Counted from the stretch's first letter, positions 41,768 through 52,179 are shown. The stretch: DNA of 64,000 bases from Idiomarinaceae bacterium (GCA_002685255.1 NYWU01000034.1:1-64000); one strand, 5' to 3'. Notes: generated by a model not told the origin, from the letters alone. A program made the numbers and translations.

Positions 41768-42793
41768 TTAATGTTGTTCTAATAGGACCGATTCGACACG
41801 ATCTTGAATTTTTTCGGGAAGACGATGATTCGCTTCCTTAATCGCGTGAGAAATCGCGCTTTCGAATGCTTTTGCATTCGCACTGCCATGGCTTTTAACA
41901 ACCACGCCACGCAATCCTATCAAACTTGCACCATTGTAGTGGTCGGGCTTCAATCGCTGCCACGATTTTTTAGTTCTTTTTTGTAAAAACTTAAAGAACC
42001 AACTGTATAACCAGTGCGAGGTCAACGAAGCCTTTAACTCGTCAATAATCAATGTCGCGAGGCCCTCGCAACTTTTAAGCGCGATATTGCCAACAAAGCC
42101 GTCACATACAATGACATCTGCACGTCCACTGAACAGATGATTACCCTCGATAAAACCGATGTAATTAACGTGTTCTGATTGACTCAACTGCTGTGCAGCG
42201 GTGCGTACTTCGTCATTACCTTTGAGTTCTTCCTCCCCCATATTAAGTAACGCGACTGAAACATTTTTATCTGATTCGAGCACTCGAGCAGCCACCGAAC
42301 CCATCACGCCAAACTGAAATAACGTTTCTGAGTCGCAGCTCGGATTAGCACCTAAATCAAGTAGATAAGATCGCCCGCCCGTCATGTTGGGAATAGCCGC
42401 CATTAACGCAGGTCGTAAGACGCCAGGAATTGGCTTAAGGATAAAATAGGCTTGCGCCATTAGCGCGCCCGTGTTTCCACCGCTGACCACACCATCCACT
42501 TCGCCGTGAGCATGCATATCTAGAGCTATGCGCATAGAAGACTGTGGCTTTTGACGCATCGTTGCGCCCGGTTTATCGGTCATTTCTACCACTTGTTCCG
42601 CATGAACAAGTGTAACTTGGGGATGTTCGGAAAGGTCGAACTGATTGAGTAAGGGGGATAAGATAGCCTCATCACCGACCACGACGAATTGTGTCGTTGT
42701 GTTCTGCTTAAGGCTATTTTTTAAGGCTTCGAGCACAACAGAGGGGCCATTGTCGCCCCCCATTGCATCGATCGCTAGTTTTAATTCAGGCAT
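41768..42793 (-). CDS. plsX: Phosphate acyltransferase PlsX
   Basis: A 341-residue enzyme turning acyl-ACP into acyl-phosphate for phospholipid synthesis. It begins with [17 protein letters not shown] and has [35 protein letters not shown] and [16 protein letters not shown], all family hallmarks. Peripheral membrane location is usual. It lies 16 bp after rpmF, in the conserved rpmF-plsX-fabH order. Confidence 0.96.
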   Translation of the reverse strand: MPELKLAIDAMGGDNGPSVVLEALKNSLKQNTTTQFVVVGDEAILSPLLNQFDLSEHPQVTLVHAEQVVEMTDKPGATMRQKPQSSMRIALDMHAHGEVDGVVSGGNTGALMAQAYFILKPIPGVLRPALMAAIPNMTGGRSYLLDLGANPSCDSETLFQFGVMGSVAARVLESDKNVSVALLNMGEEELKGNDEVRTAAQQLSQSEHVNYIGFIEGNHLFSGRADVIVCDGFVGNIALKSCEGLATLIIDELKASLTSHWLYSWFFKFLQKRTKKSWQRLKPDHYNGASLIGLRGVVVKSHGSANAKAFESAISHAIKEANHRLPEKIQDRVESVLLEQH

Positions 42794-42809
42794 AGCCTGG
42801 AATCAACAA

Positions 42810-42980
42810 TTACTTGTTGACGACCTTGCGACCTTTGTAATAACCGTCAGCTGTTACGTGGTGGCGACGATGAGTCTCACCAGAGGTAGAGTCAACCGAC
42901 AGTGTAGGGCCGCTTAGCGCATCGTGTGAACGACGCATGTCGCGTTTTGAACGACTTTTACGATTCTTTTGAACAGCCAT
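42810..42980 (-). CDS. rpmF: 50S ribosomal protein bL32
   Basis: A short 56-residue gene read directly from the leftward strand. The protein begins [20 protein letters not shown] and ends in [17 protein letters not shown], with the typical THRRHH near residue 40. This is the cysteine-free form of bL32, as in E. coli, so it does not bind zinc. A good ribosome site (AGGAGAT) lies in the 16-bp gap after yceD. Confidence 0.97.
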   Translation of the reverse strand: MAVQKNRKSRSKRDMRRSHDALSGPTLSVDSTSGETHRRHHVTADGYYKGRKVVNK

Positions 42981-42996
42981 TTACGCTATCTCCTAG

Positions 42997-43524
42997 TTAT
43001 TTACGCTTTAATTCTTGCAACACAGCGAATGGGTTATCAGAAGGTTTTTCATCTTCCTCAATTTCGCCCCATGTCATTGCGTCACGGTCTACTGAGCAGT
43101 CCTCTGGTGCATGTCTAGCCACAAGAGGCATTGCCAAAATGAGTTCATCTTCAATTAACCCATGAAGGTTAACTTCGCCGAATTCGTTAGTCTCGATCGC
43201 TTCATAGCGCTCTGGTAACTCTTCAGCTCCCTGCTTGGAAGAAACAGGAGCATACGCAAATTGCGCGGTAATATCAACCTCAAATGGCTGATTACAGCGC
43301 TGGCAGGTTAAAATAACACTGACCGACGCCGTACCGGAAAAATAGCTCATGCCCTGCTCGTCTACGCCAAACTCGACGATCACTAATGGATCAGTCTCAC
43401 AAGGCTTCGCAAGCAACTCTTGCAAACGTTTCAATGTTTGAACAGGCACAACCCCATCAAACGTTTGCTTTTTATTCGCGCTCTTTACCGGGTCAACGCT
43501 GACCGGAATTCTGACCTTTTGCAT
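42997..43524 (-). CDS. yceD: Large ribosomal RNA subunit accumulation protein YceD (DUF177)
   Basis: A 175-residue DUF177 protein. The central VILTCQRCNQPFEVDITAQFAYAPV carries the CxxC motif, and the acidic C-terminal half ends NPFAVLQELKRK, both diagnostic. YceD is needed for normal 23S rRNA levels in bacteria and plastids; the mechanism is not known. It is directly upstream of rpmF, the conserved pair. Confidence 0.93.
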   Translation of the reverse strand: MQKVRIPVSVDPVKSANKKQTFDGVVPVQTLKRLQELLAKPCETDPLVIVEFGVDEQGMSYFSGTASVSVILTCQRCNQPFEVDITAQFAYAPVSSKQGAEELPERYEAIETNEFGEVNLHGLIEDELILAMPLVARHAPEDCSVDRDAMTWGEIEEDEKPSDNPFAVLQELKRK

Positions 43525-43573
43525 AGGCGGCTTATGATACCTTTTATGACAGACTCTGACAAGCTTAATCGGG

Positions 43574-44170
43574 TTACGCGAGCGGGTTCACGCCGACATT
43601 ACGTAACAGTTCAAGCAACTTAATAGTAGGTAACCCGATCAAACTGTTCGGATCTTTTCCTGATAACTCTGCAAACAGTGCTGTACCTAACCCTTCACTT
43701 TTGAAGCTACCCGCGCAATTTAACGGCTGCTCAAGCTCGACATAGCGAGTGATTTCCGCCTCTGTAAGATCGGTACGGAACGTAACATAGAAAGGTTCGC
43801 ATACGGTTTGCGCTGTATTCTCGGCTGCATCGTACAAACTTAAGCCGGTGTAGAAAGTAACCTTTCGTCCTACGAAGCTGAGTAACTGCGTTATGGCTCG
43901 CTCTTTCGTGTGTGGCTTACCCAGAATCTCGCCATTACAAACAGCAACTTGGTCTGACCCAATGATTAGCGCCTCCGTCGCGTTAGACATTGCAAAACTG
44001 ACCTTTTTAGCCTTTGCTTCAGCGAGCCTCTGCACCAGCGCTTGCGGCGATTCGCCTGGTAAGGCTTGCTCATCGATTTCAGGTTTGAACGTTTCGAAAT
44101 CAAGGTGAAGACGCTCCATCAATTCGCGTCGGTACGGAGAAGATGAGCCAAGAATAAGTGTTCGAGCCAT
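43574..44170 (-). CDS. yceF: Maf-family nucleotide pyrophosphatase YceF
   Basis: A 198-residue Maf/HAM1-like enzyme. LILGSSSPYRRELMERL, the catalytic-type region ALIIGSDQVAV and GKPHTKERAITQLLSF assign it to the YceF subgroup (7-methyl-GTP pyrophosphatase) rather than the dTTP/UTP-cleaving YhdE subgroup. ATG 44170 is chosen over 44179 because AAGGA is 8 bp before it and directly abuts the other. In E. coli yceF is divergent from yceD; here both run leftward, 49 bp apart. Confidence 0.9.
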   Translation of the reverse strand: MARTLILGSSSPYRRELMERLHLDFETFKPEIDEQALPGESPQALVQRLAEAKAKKVSFAMSNATEALIIGSDQVAVCNGEILGKPHTKERAITQLLSFVGRKVTFYTGLSLYDAAENTAQTVCEPFYVTFRTDLTEAEITRYVELEQPLNCAGSFKSEGLGTALFAELSGKDPNSLIGLPTIKLLELLRNVGVNPLA

Positions 44171-44182
44171 ATCATTCATCCT

Positions 44183-44842
44183 TTAAACAGCAGTTTTTAT
44201 TCTTTGTAGCACAGTTGGCAAGCCCATCAGTTCATCTATCACAGTGACAGCGCCATGTTCGATGAGTCGCTCACGGGGGTGAGTACCAAAGCTTACGCCC
44301 ACCGCTTTCACTCCAGCGTTGTTTGCCATTTGCATATCATGAATAGAGTCACCGATAAGCACTGTCTCGTGCGCCTCAACTTGAAGTTCAGTCATGAGCT
44401 CATGCAACATTTTAGGTGAAGGCTTGCCCTCACTCTCATCGCTGCATCGCGTGGCAGCAAAAAAATTGCCTGTTTGAGTTTCAACCAACACCCTATCAAG
44501 CCCACGTCGTGCTTTACCCGTTGCAACGGCCAGCTGCAGTGACTCTTGCTGAAGTTGTTGTAGTAACGTCAATGCCCCGGTAAACAGGGGCGATGGTGTT
44601 TGGTTTCGCTCCACGTATTCATCGCGATACACGGCTAAAAAAGACTGATGAGTCGTGGCGTCAAGCCGACCAAATAAACGCTCGATGGCAGGCTCTAAGC
44701 TGATACCGATAATCTCCTGCACCTCGCTACGAGAAGGTACCGGCAGTGATAATGTGCGAGCCGTTTCCTGCATTGCCGAAACAATACGCGGGACGGAATC
44801 CATTAGTGTCCCATCCCAATCAAATACGACGAGTTTGACCAC
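44183..44842 (-). CDS. HAD-superfamily hydrolase, phosphoglycolate phosphatase-like
   Basis: A 219-residue HAD subfamily IA phosphatase. Motif I is VVFDWDGTLMDS (nucleophile D8, acid/base D10), motif II LAVATGKARRGLD, motif III lysine in SEGKPSPKML, motif IV VLIGDSIHDMQMANNAG. Capped by a small helical domain (residues ~15-85). The substrate is not known; homologues next to rluC are common in Alteromonadales and Vibrionales. It lies 18 bp after rluC and 12 bp before yceF. Confidence 0.88.
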   Translation of the reverse strand: MVKLVVFDWDGTLMDSVPRIVSAMQETARTLSLPVPSRSEVQEIIGISLEPAIERLFGRLDATTHQSFLAVYRDEYVERNQTPSPLFTGALTLLQQLQQESLQLAVATGKARRGLDRVLVETQTGNFFAATRCSDESEGKPSPKMLHELMTELQVEAHETVLIGDSIHDMQMANNAGVKAVGVSFGTHPRERLIEHGAVTVIDELMGLPTVLQRIKTAV

Positions 44843-44860
44843 GTTAACCTCGTTTACCTA

Positions 44861-45808
44861 TTAGATTCGCGTCAGCTCACTGAGAATAGTCGATAACGAG
44901 CTATCCATCGGGGCTTCGAATGACACTGTTTCATCAGTGACTGGGTGTTTAAATGAAAGTTGCCACGCGTGTAAGAATAATCGTGTCAGCCCGCCCTGCT
45001 GCATGCGTTCATTAAAAGGCGCATCACCGTATTTAGGATCACCTGCAATGGGATGACCGGCGTGTAACGCATGCACACGAATTTGATGAGTACGTCCCGT
45101 CACAGGGGAAGCTTCAACAAGTGTCGCTTCCGCATAGCGTTGATTGATTCTAAAACGAGTATGGGAGGGTTTACCCTCGGCATCCACACGCACAATTCGT
45201 TCACCAGATTTCAGCGTGTTCTTTTTTAAGGGCGCCTCGACACTCCGTACACTTTTTTGCCACTGACCGCGAACCAGAGCGAGATATTGTTTGTTCATCT
45301 CTTTATCCCGCAATTGGGCGTGCAAAGCCTTAAGTACACTGCGCTTTTTCGCAATCATCAGCAAACCACTGGTATCCCGATCGAGTCGATGCACAAGCTC
45401 GAGTGCCGTATCTTTTGGACGCAGTGCGCGCAACCCTTCAATCAGGCCAAAGCTCAGCCCGGAACCACCATGAACAGCGAGCCCCGAGGGCTTATTCACT
45501 ATCATGAGTGCATCATCTTCATAAACAATGGCTTGCTCAAGTTCAGCTACCTTTGCTAATTTCGGTGATGGCAGTTCTGGTTTGGCTGAAACCTTTACGG
45601 GCGGGATTCGGATAGCGTCCCCTGCTTTGATTTTGTAATCTGGCTTTGTGCGTTTTTTATTAACGCGCACTTCACCCTTTCGCAAAATACGATACACCAG
45701 CGACTTAGGAACCCCCCTGAGTCGCGCGATTAAAAAATTGTCGATACGCTGCCCTGCTTCGTCGCTAGCAACGTCGTGCCACTGCACTTGATTAAATTCT
45801 GTGTCCAT
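44861..45808 (-). CDS. rluC: 23S rRNA pseudouridine(955/2504/2580) synthase RluC
   Basis: A 315-residue RluA-family synthase. An S4 RNA-binding domain spans residues ~19-75 ([21 protein letters not shown]). The catalytic D143 is in [14 protein letters not shown], and [20 protein letters not shown] is the family's C-terminal motif. It is divergent from rne across 518 bp, the E. coli arrangement, and leads the leftward series to acpP. Confidence 0.95.
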   Translation of the reverse strand: MDTEFNQVQWHDVASDEAGQRIDNFLIARLRGVPKSLVYRILRKGEVRVNKKRTKPDYKIKAGDAIRIPPVKVSAKPELPSPKLAKVAELEQAIVYEDDALMIVNKPSGLAVHGGSGLSFGLIEGLRALRPKDTALELVHRLDRDTSGLLMIAKKRSVLKALHAQLRDKEMNKQYLALVRGQWQKSVRSVEAPLKKNTLKSGERIVRVDAEGKPSHTRFRINQRYAEATLVEASPVTGRTHQIRVHALHAGHPIAGDPKYGDAPFNERMQQGGLTRLFLHAWQLSFKHPVTDETVSFEAPMDSSLSTILSELTRI

Positions 45809-45875
45809 GCCGCTATTTTAACATCAACTTTGCGCGCGTGTGCACAAAAAAACGTGCTTGTCTTGCATGCATCAT

Positions 45876-45904
45876 TTGTGATTTAATGAAGTGTCAAATT
45901 TTAT
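45876..45904 (+). promoter_or_regulatory. Candidate rne promoter
   Basis: TTGTGA (45876-45881) and TTTTAT (45899-45904) with a 17-bp spacer, upstream of the long rne leader. Found by eye; transcription would begin near 45911. Confidence 0.4.
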
Positions 45905-45910
45905 GCCACG

Positions 45911-46326
45911 CTGAGTCGTTGTCAGCAGCCTAGGTAAGGCGCACACTCAGTGGATGGTTTGAGACGACATAAATCGTGTGGTTGGCGACAAACCATGCTC
46001 CTCCCCTACGTCGAGATACGGTTAACCGAGATTTCGAATGCACAGGGTTAGGTTGGAGATATTTTTGTCAGCGAGCTACGTTCGTAATTAACGCTACTGG
46101 GTAGCGTAGCCCTCGATAACCGTTTGTTTCGAGGAGCGGATTTGAAGACAGACAGTCAATCAGATAAAGAATAGTTTGAGGCGCACGTTAAATTCTGTGA
46201 AAAATGAATATAACGGGTGGCCATGCAAGGTTCCTGACGAACCCCAAGTACAATCAGTTAAAGAAGTAAAGCACGTCTGCTACCGCTATACGCTTACCAG
46301 TGGCACAATGATATTGAGTCACTAAA
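45911..46326 (+). promoter_or_regulatory. Long rne 5' leader, probably autoregulatory
   Basis: About 415 nt without an ORF precede rne, close in size to the 361-nt E. coli leader that RNase E itself cleaves to limit its own synthesis. Several hairpins are visible, for example CGCTAC/GTAGCG near 46099-46113. The segment GGTTGGCGAC near 45980-45989 also occurs in the E. coli leader as I remember it. The 518-bp rluC-rne gap holds nothing else recognisable. Confidence 0.5.
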
Positions 46327-49300
46327 ATGAAGAGAATGTTAATCAATGCCACGCAGCTAGAAGAGTTGCGTGTAGCGCTGGTTGATGGCCAGCGCTTGTA
46401 CGATTTAGACATCGAAAGCCCAGGTCATGAACAGAAGAAAGCGAATATTTACAAGGGTAAAATTACCCGCATCGAGCCGAGTTTAGAGGCCGCTTTCGTC
46501 GACTACGGCGCTGACCGCCACGGTTTTTTACCCCTCAAAGAAATCGCAAAAACCTACTTCCCTGATGGCTACACTTTTAATGGTCGCCCAAACATTAAAG
46601 ATGTTGTACGCGAAGGCCAAGAGGTTATCGTTCAAATCGATAAAGAAGAACGAGGTCAAAAAGGCGCGGCCCTAACAACCTTTATTTCTTTAGCAGGTAG
46701 TTATTTGGTACTCATGCCGAATAATCCGCGCGCCGGTGGTATCTCGCGTCGCATTGAAGGTGAAGAACGTTCTGCACTGAAAGACGCATTGAGCGAAATC
46801 AACGTGCCTAAAGAGATGGGGTTGATTGTTCGTACTGCTGGTGTTGGCAAGTCAAAAGAAGAGCTTGAATGGGATTTAAACGTCCTTATTCACCACTGGA
46901 CAGCAATCACGGAAGCTGCCGAGAAGCGCGCTGCTCCGTTCTTAATTCATCAAGAGAGTAACGTTATCTTTAGAGCGTTGCGCGATTACTTGCGCCGCGA
47001 CATCGGTGAGGTGCTGATCGACAGTAAAAAAGTGTTTGAACAGGTTCGTGACCACATTCAGCTTATTCGTCCCGACTTTGTGAGCCGCGTTAAGCTGTAT
47101 GAAGGCGACGTGCCTTTATTCAGTCATTACCAGATTGAAAGCCAAATCGAGTCGGCTTTTCAACGCGAAGTCCGCTTACCGTCAGGCGGTTCGATTGTTA
47201 TCGATCCAACTGAAGCCCTTACCTCAATTGATATTAACTCCGCACGCGCCACAAAAGGCGGCGATATAGAGGAAACCGCGTTTCAGACAAACCTTGAAGC
47301 GGCTGAAGAGATTGCGCGTCAGCTGCGTCTGCGCGATGTCGGCGGCTTGGTGGTTATCGACTTTATCGATATGACACCCACTCGTCATCAACGTGAAGTT
47401 GAAAACCGCTTACGTGACAGCCTTGCGCATGATCGCGCACGTATTCAAGTCGCCCGTATTTCACGCTTTGGCTTACTCGAAATGTCGCGTCAGCGTTTGC
47501 GTCCGTCACTAGGCGAGTCGGCGAATGCGGTATGTCCTCGGTGTAGCGGTCAGGGCACGATTCGTTCAAGTGAGTCGCTTGCTCTGTCGATTCTGCGTCT
47601 AATTGAGGAAGAAGCAATAAAAGACAACACTGTTCAAGTACAAGCTCAGGTGCCTGTCTCGGTTGCCACTTTCTTGTTAAACGAGAAACGCGCTTCTGTT
47701 ATTAAGATCGAAGAACGCCACAACGTTAAAGCAGTTATAATCCCGAATCATCACATGGATACGCCTCACTTTGATGTTATTCGCATTCGTGATGACGAGA
47801 TACCAGAGGCTGCAAGCTTTAACCAGGTGCAAAAACCAGAGCAGCAAGAAGAAAGCGTTGCAATTACCTTAACTAAAGAACGTCAGCAACTTGAGGAACC
47901 TGCGCTTAAAGGCCTTCAGGCACCAACAGCGCCACCTGCGCCGACGCCCCACCCTCAACCACAAGTAAAAGCCGAGGCACCTTCAATTCTGAAGCGCATC
48001 AGCCTTTGGTTGAGTAAGTTATTAGGCACTGATGAAGCTGAAGACAAACCACAGGAAAATCAGCAGCGTTCTAATAATAACCAGCGCCGCGGTCGTAACA
48101 ACCAACGTCGTAACAACCGTAATAATGGTCGTCGCAACAATAATCGTTCGGCCAATAAACGTGACGCTGAAAAATCAAATGCCGAAACTGACAGTAAGTC
48201 AAATGACAATGCTAAGTCAGCTTCGGAGCGCAGTAATACGGAAGGTCGTCCGAATGCTAACCGTCGTAATCGCCGCGGTCGCAATAGAAACCGTAACCAA
48301 AACCAGAACCAAAATCAGGCTAACGGTAAACAGGCTGATACCGTCAATAAACAAATTGAGCAACAAACAGCTGATAAGCCAAAAAATGAGCAGCAAGAAA
48401 AACGTGATTCACAACCTAAGAAGCGTCGTGAACCACGTAAATTAGAGCGCTCTGTACGTGTTAAAAATAACCAAGCAAATCAGCCTGAAAGCTCGGATAA
48501 GCAGGATCGAGCAAAGCAGCCCGACAAAGCGCAAGAAAAGGCAGTTCAACCGAAGCAACAAGTTCAAAAAACTGACCAGCCAAAGCAAGATGAGTCAGTA
48601 GTGGAAACAAACGCTCAGGTCGATAAAGCTTCGGCAGATGACGTCATTAAGAAAAAGGTGATGGATCCACGTATGCAAGCAGCTGCTGAACTGGTTAAAC
48701 AGGAAGCCGTTGATACTCAGGCCGCCACAGAACCATCAACGACGGAATCAAAGGCTGCAAGTGACGTCGTTGAATCGTCTGATGCGGAAGCTGTTGATGC
48801 CGCTGAAGAGAAAGTATCAGTGAAGTCTGAAGCAGCAATTCAGGCAGAAGAACGTGCTGAACCTGCTCAAGCCGAAGACACGACGACACAAGCTGAGCAA
48901 CCGCTAGTTGATGAAACGACTGAAGTTAAACCTGAAGAACAGTTGGGCAGAGACGCTGAGCAAGAACAGTCACCTACTCAGGCGACAGAACAAGCCTCTG
49001 CTCCAGCGGCCTCACCAGCTACTGAGAATTCATCTAAAGAACGTAATCGTTCACGTCGCTCACCACGCCATATGCGTGCTGCAGGTCAGCGCCGTAAACA
49101 AGAGCGTGAGAATAACCAGCAGAGTAAAGAAGTCGCTCAACCCGTGCTACCTTCAAAGATTTCAGGTGGCAAAGCGTTTTCAGGCATGACGAAAGCAACG
49201 GCTCAAGTACGCGATTCAGAGTTCACTGCATTGCCTATCGCGCAAGCAGACTCACGCAAGCCATTTAGTAAGTCTGAGCGAATGGCTTCAATTGCATTCG

Positions 49301-49344
49301 CGACCAAATCAGCGAAAGCTGAGATGACAAAATGTTCTAGCTAA
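46327..49344 (+). CDS. rne: Ribonuclease E
   Basis: A 1005-residue endoribonuclease and degradosome scaffold. The catalytic half (to ~510) has the S1 domain (residues ~36-125, [24 protein letters not shown]), the catalytic aspartates D302 (SIDINSAR) and D345 (VVIDFIDM), and the zinc-link cysteines C403 and C406 (CPRCSGQG), each one residue off E. coli numbering. The C-terminal half is low complexity: an Arg/Asn-rich RNA-binding tract (~residues 580-670) then acidic Glu/Ala/Gln-rich sequence, ending with a short conserved-looking tail containing MTK repeats. The accessory element begins 21 bp after the stop. Confidence 0.97.
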   Translation: MKRMLINATQLEELRVALVDGQRLYDLDIESPGHEQKKANIYKGKITRIEPSLEAAFVDYGADRHGFLPLKEIAKTYFPDGYTFNGRPNIKDVVREGQEVIVQIDKEERGQKGAALTTFISLAGSYLVLMPNNPRAGGISRRIEGEERSALKDALSEINVPKEMGLIVRTAGVGKSKEELEWDLNVLIHHWTAITEAAEKRAAPFLIHQESNVIFRALRDYLRRDIGEVLIDSKKVFEQVRDHIQLIRPDFVSRVKLYEGDVPLFSHYQIESQIESAFQREVRLPSGGSIVIDPTEALTSIDINSARATKGGDIEETAFQTNLEAAEEIARQLRLRDVGGLVVIDFIDMTPTRHQREVENRLRDSLAHDRARIQVARISRFGLLEMSRQRLRPSLGESANAVCPRCSGQGTIRSSESLALSILRLIEEEAIKDNTVQVQAQVPVSVATFLLNEKRASVIKIEERHNVKAVIIPNHHMDTPHFDVIRIRDDEIPEAASFNQVQKPEQQEESVAITLTKERQQLEEPALKGLQAPTAPPAPTPHPQPQVKAEAPSILKRISLWLSKLLGTDEAEDKPQENQQRSNNNQRRGRNNQRRNNRNNGRRNNNRSANKRDAEKSNAETDSKSNDNAKSASERSNTEGRPNANRRNRRGRNRNRNQNQNQNQANGKQADTVNKQIEQQTADKPKNEQQEKRDSQPKKRREPRKLERSVRVKNNQANQPESSDKQDRAKQPDKAQEKAVQPKQQVQKTDQPKQDESVVETNAQVDKASADDVIKKKVMDPRMQAAAELVKQEAVDTQAATEPSTTESKAASDVVESSDAEAVDAAEEKVSVKSEAAIQAEERAEPAQAEDTTTQAEQPLVDETTEVKPEEQLGRDAEQEQSPTQATEQASAPAASPATENSSKERNRSRRSPRHMRAAGQRRKQERENNQQSKEVAQPVLPSKISGGKAFSGMTKATAQVRDSEFTALPIAQADSRKPFSKSERMASIAFATKSAKAEMTKCSS

Positions 49345-49365
49345 GGTCAACGGCTAGGATCGGAC

Positions 49366-49413
49366 AATAAAAAAGGCTGCCCATTCGGCAAGCCGTGCAG
49401 TTAATGTGGTGCT
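49366..49413 (+). repeat. Left imperfect terminal inverted repeat
   Basis: Aligned with the reverse complement of 52245-52293, 42 of 48 positions are identical with one single-base gap. It starts AATAAAAAAGGCTGCC and ends GTGGTGCT. Similarity may continue weakly inward (TTAGTAT at ~49420). Confidence 0.75.
49369..49394 (-). terminator. Leftward-reading terminator inside the left repeat
   Basis: Stem GGCTGCC (49375-49381) and GGCAAGCC (49387-49394, one bulged A) with loop CATTC; the A-run at 49369-49374 is a T-run for leftward transcription. It would stop transcripts coming from the element or from comEA, not those of rne. Confidence 0.6.
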
Positions 49414-49498
49414 AGTGACTTAGTATTTGATGAAAATGCACTATAATTGAGTGAGTTAACTTAATTATGGTGCTTTTTTTTGTGAGAAAGAAATCTAG

Positions 49499-51235
49499 CC
49501 AGAAGGATTGCAAGTAAACTTTTGTAAGTTTACTAAATGCGAGAATTTTGGGATATTTCCAGAGGATACTACACATCGAGCATTATCTGACGAAAGCTTT
49601 AACGGCAATGCACCAGAACGTCAAGTAACTAAACACCACCCTCTGTACTGAACATCAGGCTCAGGCAAAAATGAAGCCGCGCTTGTATGCAAAGCTTGTA
49701 AGAACAGAATAGCCAATGGAGAGATAGTTCAAGCCACCTATATGCTTAAGAGCAATCAAGCTGTTATCGAGGAATATGAGCGGTTAAGTCGATATCTGGA
49801 AGTAGAGAAACCCAAGTGTACTAACCCTGAATGTCCTACCTATACCGTTGAATTCTTTGAGCCTAGTGTTAAAAAACGTGGTTATACAGGTGCTGGAACA
49901 CCTAGGTATGAGTGCAATCATTGTGGAAAAACCTTAACTATTGGTAAGCAGACCAGAAAGCAAAAGAGACCAGAGATCAATATCAGGTTGTTCAATCTGA
50001 TATTGATGCACACACCGCTAAGAAGGATCATTAAACATTTAGATATTTCTCCCCAAACGCTCTACGACAAGATAGATTTTATTCATAACCAATGCTTGAA
50101 ATTTGTAGCAGAGCGAGAAGATAAACGTAACACTGAGCTTTATGGAATCAGTACAGCTTGTCTAAAGACTAGTTACATTTTCGCGTTCAATTTCAATTTC
50201 GAAGAACGATTAACCCAATCAGAAATTGAGCTGCTGGCTGATACTTATAACGATCATGAAAAACCCAAGCATCATCGATATACCGCTAGGATATGGCTTG
50301 AACATGAATTTGCTTTGGCTACGAAACAAAAATCTAAACTGTCTGAGTCGCAATCAAGTAACCTTCAAGAACAAGTTGCACAAAAAATTGAACAAGAGTT
50401 GTGTTCATCTGACTTAACAAGCTCTGAACATATTGATGGCGATGTAAAATAACCGTCAAAAGGTGTGTTGGTTCACAATGAATATACAATGATGGCGCAT
50501 TTCCTTCTCGTTAAGAGGCTTACCGAATACGCAGGAAAAACTCGCTTTTACATGGATCAAGATACAGGGATGAAAACTGCCTATTTAAGCATTTTTAAAG
50601 ACGATATATTGAAAGGTCTTAGCGATGGCTTTTTAGTTAGGGCTTCTAAAAATTTGAGTGTCGATGAAAAGCGAAAGGCTGTAAGTGAAACAAATCGGGT
50701 CATAAAGAAACGTACCGGTATACCAAGACAGGATTTATCAAATAAAGATTTTAGAGAAGTCGTTAATGAGATGATTCTAGAGCGACTAGATAAACTCCAA
50801 GTAATTAAGCACTCCCCGGAAAAGTGGTTGGAATATCCTGTTGCAACACTGCCAGAGCCAGCAAAATTGGTAGCGGCAATAACAAACATATCCAGATACG
50901 ATGAAAAGCACCAAGCTAACTTGTATAGAAAAGCTAGCCTACACGCTGTCGATAGATTTTTTATGCACGTGAGAAGAAGCGTTAACCTTTTGGAACGCCC
51001 TCATTCTTCTGCAACGAATCGTTCACGAACATGGCACGGCTACGCACCATATAACCCAGCCATGCTAACTAAAATGGCTGATATTTATCGTGTCTATTAC
51101 AACTACGTTAATAAAAATGATAAAGGTGAAACACCTGCAATGCGACTAGGACTGGCTAAAGGGCCGGAGACTATAGAGAAGATTATTTATTATGGAAAAT
51201 ACAAAAACAGTAAAACACAAAAGAAATCGAATTAG
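49499..51235 (+). pseudogene. Decayed zinc-ribbon/HTH/DDE transposase gene
   Basis: One continuous frame carries transposase-like sequence but is cut by TGA at 49649-49651 and TAA at 50450-50452; a TAG at 49496-49498 precedes it. Before the TGA it reads LQVNFCKFTKCENFG; after it, LVCKACKNRIANGE, then a zinc ribbon (KCTNPECPTY...YECNHCGKTLTIGK), a helix-turn-helix (LRRIIKHLDISPQTLYDKID) and the beginning of an RNase H-like domain. After the TAA come GVLVHNEYTMMAHFLL, an aspartate in RFYMDQDTGM, and the C-terminal YNPAMLTKMADIYRVYYNY and MRLGLAKGPET. The intact stretches are 49742-50452 (236 aa) and 50465-51235 (256 aa). The segment around CLKFVAEREDKRN seems too short and lacks the first catalytic Asp expected from related transposases. 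Confidence 0.72.
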
Positions 51236-51338
51236 TTAGCGTGACTTCTTGTTTGAGTGAAGTTTGACTTACCTAATTCTCCAAGTTAGTTTAAGAAACA
51301 TACTTGTAGGACGATAAACAATTACAGGAAGTTATCAT

Positions 51339-52058
51339 ATGCTAAAACTTAAAACCTTTATTTCGATATTTGTCCTAGCCATCCCTTTTTTCACCCACTC
51401 CGATGAGCTATATGACGCTTTAATTAAAAAATCCAATGCAGGAAACGCTGAAGCAACTTACCATTTAGGTATGCTCTACAATAATGGTATTGGTGTCGCC
51501 AAATCTCCTACCAAAGCTTTTGAGCTTTTTTTAAAGGCTGCTAATAATGATGATCCTCTTGGTCACTATAAAGTAGGTTGCTACTACGCAGGGCAGTTTG
51601 GTGAAATTCAAGGTTTAACTTTAAGTAAAGATAAATCTTTTCAACATAAACTTATTGCTGCTGAAGCTGGATATAATCTGGCACAGAATGATATTGCATC
51701 AGCTCACTATCAAAAAGGTAATATTGCTAAGGCAATTGAATGGGCTGAGAAAGCTGGCAATCAAGGTCACGTACAATCGTTATCTAATTTACTATCCCTA
51801 TACTTAGCACCAGACAGTGAATTTCAAAGTAATCGGGACGCTTATCTAGTTTCCCTAAAACTTCAAAAATTAATTCCTAAAAATAAGCGCCTCGAAGAGA
51901 TTAAATCTGAATTGGAAAGCAAGTTAAGTGAAACTGAAGTCAAACAAGCCGATAATTTAGCAGCTACTTGGCAGCCGCAAGTTAGCAATTTAACCAAGCA
52001 AGCGATGCAAGGTATAAACCGTTCTAAATCAATTGCAGGGATTACAACAGGCGATTGA
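51339..52058 (+). CDS. Secreted SEL1-repeat protein (element cargo)
   Basis: A 239-residue protein with a clear signal peptide (MLKLKTFISIFVLAIPFFTHS, residues 1-21) and several SEL1-like/TPR helical repeats at ~29-170, such as NAEATYHLGMLYNNGIGVAKS and NIAKAIEWAEKAGNQGHVQS. The C-terminal part (~175-239) is a charged helix and a short tail, ATWQPQVSNLTKQAMQG. SEL1 proteins usually mediate protein-protein contacts; function here is unknown. The frame is intact with AGGAAG before the ATG, in contrast to the broken transposase next to it. The 255 bp after it hold only repeats and the right end of the element. Confidence 0.75.
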   Translation: MLKLKTFISIFVLAIPFFTHSDELYDALIKKSNAGNAEATYHLGMLYNNGIGVAKSPTKAFELFLKAANNDDPLGHYKVGCYYAGQFGEIQGLTLSKDKSFQHKLIAAEAGYNLAQNDIASAHYQKGNIAKAIEWAEKAGNQGHVQSLSNLLSLYLAPDSEFQSNRDAYLVSLKLQKLIPKNKRLEEIKSELESKLSETEVKQADNLAATWQPQVSNLTKQAMQGINRSKSIAGITTGD

Positions 52059-52179
52059 TTCCAAAAATCATTTTGAAATTACTAAGTACCGTACAATGAG
52101 CACTAAATAGTAATAGCATTTTAAATTGAGGTAATAACTTTACTTAACCTTAGTATGGGAATCAGAATTCAAAAGTAAT

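Noticed and set aside
48032-48445. A 137-codon open frame inside rne, rightward in another frame
   Set aside because: It is a shadow of the Arg/Asn/Gln-rich low-complexity tail of RNase E; its translation is a monotonous Val/Ile/Thr string without a ribosome site.
49499-51235. Programmed recoding (stop-codon readthrough) of the transposase
   Set aside because: TGA and TAA differ, no structured readthrough context is seen, and the catalytic part seems incomplete; ordinary gene decay is simpler.
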